Both the position numbers and the translations under genes were made by a program. Below are positions 4,971-6,368 of a stretch of DNA of 6,368 nucleotides, piece after piece (within the stretch, counting starts at the first letter, position 1; every line of letters begins with the position of its first letter). The stretch comes from Phycisphaeraceae bacterium. GTDB taxonomy: Bacteria > Planctomycetota > Phycisphaerae > Phycisphaerales > Phycisphaeraceae. Where the stretch lies: positions 1 through 6,368 of the forward strand of contig JAJDCT010000406.1 of assembly GCA_029260695.1 (NCBI GenBank), read 5' to 3'. The notes beneath the pieces were generated by a model. The model ran no database searches. It was not told the origin of the DNA and worked only from the letters and a program-made list of their open reading frames with translations.

Positions 4971-6368
4971 TTATTCGTCTGTGACACAACCCTCTGATGC
5001 CGGCTTCACGTTCTTGATGTATTTGTAGAGCGTGCCGCGGCTGGCCTTGTACGCGGGCTTGGTCCACGCAGATTTTCGTTTGGCGAGTTCGTCGTCGCTG
5101 ACCGTCATCTCGATCACGTTGCTTTCCGCGTCGATGTGGATGGTGTCGCCGTCTTGCACGAGCGCGATCGGGCCGCCTTCCTGGGCCTCGGGGCAGACGT
5201 GGCCGATGATGAAGCCGTGGGAGCCGCCGGAGAATCGGCCGTCGGTCATGAGCGCGACGTCCTTGCCCAGGCCCGCGCCCATGATGGCGCTGGTGGGTGT
5301 GAGCATCTCGGGCATGCCCGGGCCGCCGGTGGGGCCTTCGTAGCGGATGACGATGACATCGCCCTTGCCGATCTTCCCGCCTTCCAGGCCCTTGAGCATG
5401 TCTTCTTCACTGTCGTACACCCGTGCCGGTCCGGTGAAGGCGAGGCCTTCCTTGCCGGTGATCTTGGCGACCGCGCCGTCGGGTGCGAGGTTGCCGCGCA
5501 GGATCTGGATGTGCCCGGACTTCTTGATCGGATCGCTAAGCGGGAGGATGACTTTCTGCCCGTCGGTAAGCCCCGGCAGGTCGGCGAGGTTCTCGGCAAC
5601 CGTCTTACCAGTCACGGTCATGCACGACCCGTCGATCATGCCCTCGGCCAACAGCATCTTCATCACCCCCGGTGTGCCGCCGACGTTGTTCAGGTCTTCC
5701 ATGACGTACCTGCCCGACGGCTTGAAGTCCGCGAGCATCGGCGTGCGGTCGCTGACCTTCTGGAAGTCGTCGATCGTCAGGTCGATCCCGACCGAGCGTG
5801 CCATTGCGACCAGGTGGAGCACGGCATTGGTCGATCCACCGGTGACGATCGTGACGACCATGGCATTTTCAAACGCGGCCCGTGTCATGATGTCGCGCGG
5901 TTTGAGGTCTAACTCCAACAGCTTGCGTACGGCGTGCCCGGCGGCCACACACTCTTCGTTTTTCTTAGGGTCGACCGCCGGGATCGATGAGCTGTACGGC
6001 AGACTCATCCCAAGCGCCTCGATCGCGCTGGCCATCGTGTTGGCGGTGTACATTCCGCCACAGGCACCGGCCCCCGGGCAGCTCTCGCGGATGATCGCTT
6101 TGCGCTGGTCCTCGGTGATCTTGCCGGCCAGGTGTTCGCCGTAGGACTGAAAAGCCGAGACCACATCGCGTGGCTCTTCCTTGCCGTCGAACGTGGTGCA
6201 GCCGGGCTTGATCGTCCCGCCGTAGACCATCAGGGCGGGGCGGTTCAATCGGCCCATCGCGATCAGACAGCCGGGCATGTTCTTGTCGCAGCCGGGCAAA
6301 GCAACCAAGCCGTCGTACCACTGCGCCCCCATGATGGTCTCGATCGAGTCGGCGATCAGGTCGCGGGA
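4971..6368 (-). CDS. ilvD: Dihydroxyacid dehydratase, N-terminus beyond the window
   Basis: IlvD dehydrates 2,3-dihydroxy-isovalerate and -methylvalerate to the 2-keto acids, in valine, isoleucine and leucine synthesis. The frame stays open to the right edge, so the 465 residues seen are a fragment; about 100 N-terminal residues, including the first cluster cysteine, are expected outside. A Met at 6332 is internal, because the 12 codons before it ([12 protein letters not shown]) belong to the family. Landmarks in fragment numbering: [10 protein letters not shown] (Cys27 as cluster ligand, Lys29 for the metal site), [16 protein letters not shown] with Cys103, [11 protein letters not shown] (176-186), [44 protein letters not shown] and [12 protein letters not shown] (374-385), which holds the catalytic serine, then [21 protein letters not shown] and the PEA block point to IlvD rather than 6-phosphogluconate dehydratase. 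The stop lies 21 bp from the pcm stop. Its promoter is not in view. Confidence 0.95.
   Translation of the reverse strand, partial: SRDLIADSIETIMGAQWYDGLVALPGCDKNMPGCLIAMGRLNRPALMVYGGTIKPGCTTFDGKEEPRDVVSAFQSYGEHLAGKITEDQRKAIIRESCPGAGACGGMYTANTMASAIEALGMSLPYSSSIPAVDPKKNEECVAAGHAVRKLLELDLKPRDIMTRAAFENAMVVTIVTGGSTNAVLHLVAMARSVGIDLTIDDFQKVSDRTPMLADFKPSGRYVMEDLNNVGGTPGVMKMLLAEGMIDGSCMTVTGKTVAENLADLPGLTDGQKVILPLSDPIKKSGHIQILRGNLAPDGAVAKITGKEGLAFTGPARVYDSEEDMLKGLEGGKIGKGDVIVIRYEGPTGGPGMPEMLTPTSAIMGAGLGKDVALMTDGRFSGGSHGFIIGHVCPEAQEGGPIALVQDGDTIHIDAESNVIEMTVSDDELAKRKSAWTKPAYKASRGTLYKYIKNVKPASEGCVTDE

Noticed and set aside
5679..5702. LNNVGG in ilvD where some homologues have a histidine (for example LHKVGG)
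   Set aside because: From memory of the family this position varies and others have Asp-Arg there, so it is not good evidence for altered catalysis.
5136..6144. Two long plus-strand open frames (about 258 and 265 codons) opposite ilvD
   Set aside because: They lie wholly inside a well-conserved ilvD on the other strand. Their translations show no recognisable domain, and high GC makes stop codons rare in shadow frames.

Overview
This is a GC-rich bacterial window with six genes packed tightly on both strands. Four are conventional housekeeping or metabolic genes, one is a polysaccharide-type membrane protein, and one is a truncated regulator. The organism is most likely a free-living Gram-negative-type bacterium. 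A planctomycete, perhaps of the Phycisphaerae, is my best guess, based on the long multi-membrane O-antigen-ligase-like protein with TPR-like helices at its C-terminus, the MEP-pathway kinase, the sparse Shine-Dalgarno use and the high GC. That placement is an impression, not a proof.

Layout from left to right. Positions 1-204 (+) hold the C-terminal end of a LacI/GalR-family regulator. After a 67-bp gap comes a 757-residue O-antigen ligase/polymerase-like protein (272-2545, +). It converges, across 32 bp, on a minus-strand pair read leftward: a TetR-family regulator (4077-3487), then ispE (3483-2578), which starts 3 nt after the tetR stop. The tetR gene is divergent from pcm (4200-4949, +), a protein-L-isoaspartate O-methyltransferase. 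Their 122-bp shared upstream region carries a candidate promoter and a good ribosome binding site for each side, and both genes appear to start with TTG. pcm converges across 21 bp on ilvD (6368-4971, -), a dihydroxyacid dehydratase cut by the right edge of the window.

The genes do not form one obvious pathway. ispE makes an isoprenoid precursor, ilvD works in branched-chain amino acid synthesis, pcm repairs aged proteins, and the ligase-like protein acts on a lipid-linked glycan at the membrane. The one plausible regulatory unit is tetR, which is probably co-transcribed with ispE and sits back to back with pcm.

The most unusual feature is inside pcm. A stretch of twelve consecutive triplets (4578-4685), ten starting with glycine, forms a short collagen-like Gly-X-Y segment. 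It is inserted in the methyltransferase fold between the SAM-binding region and the following strand, and is encoded by an imperfect 9-nt periodic DNA tract. I saw no RNA genes, CRISPR array, insertion sequence or convincing intrinsic terminator.
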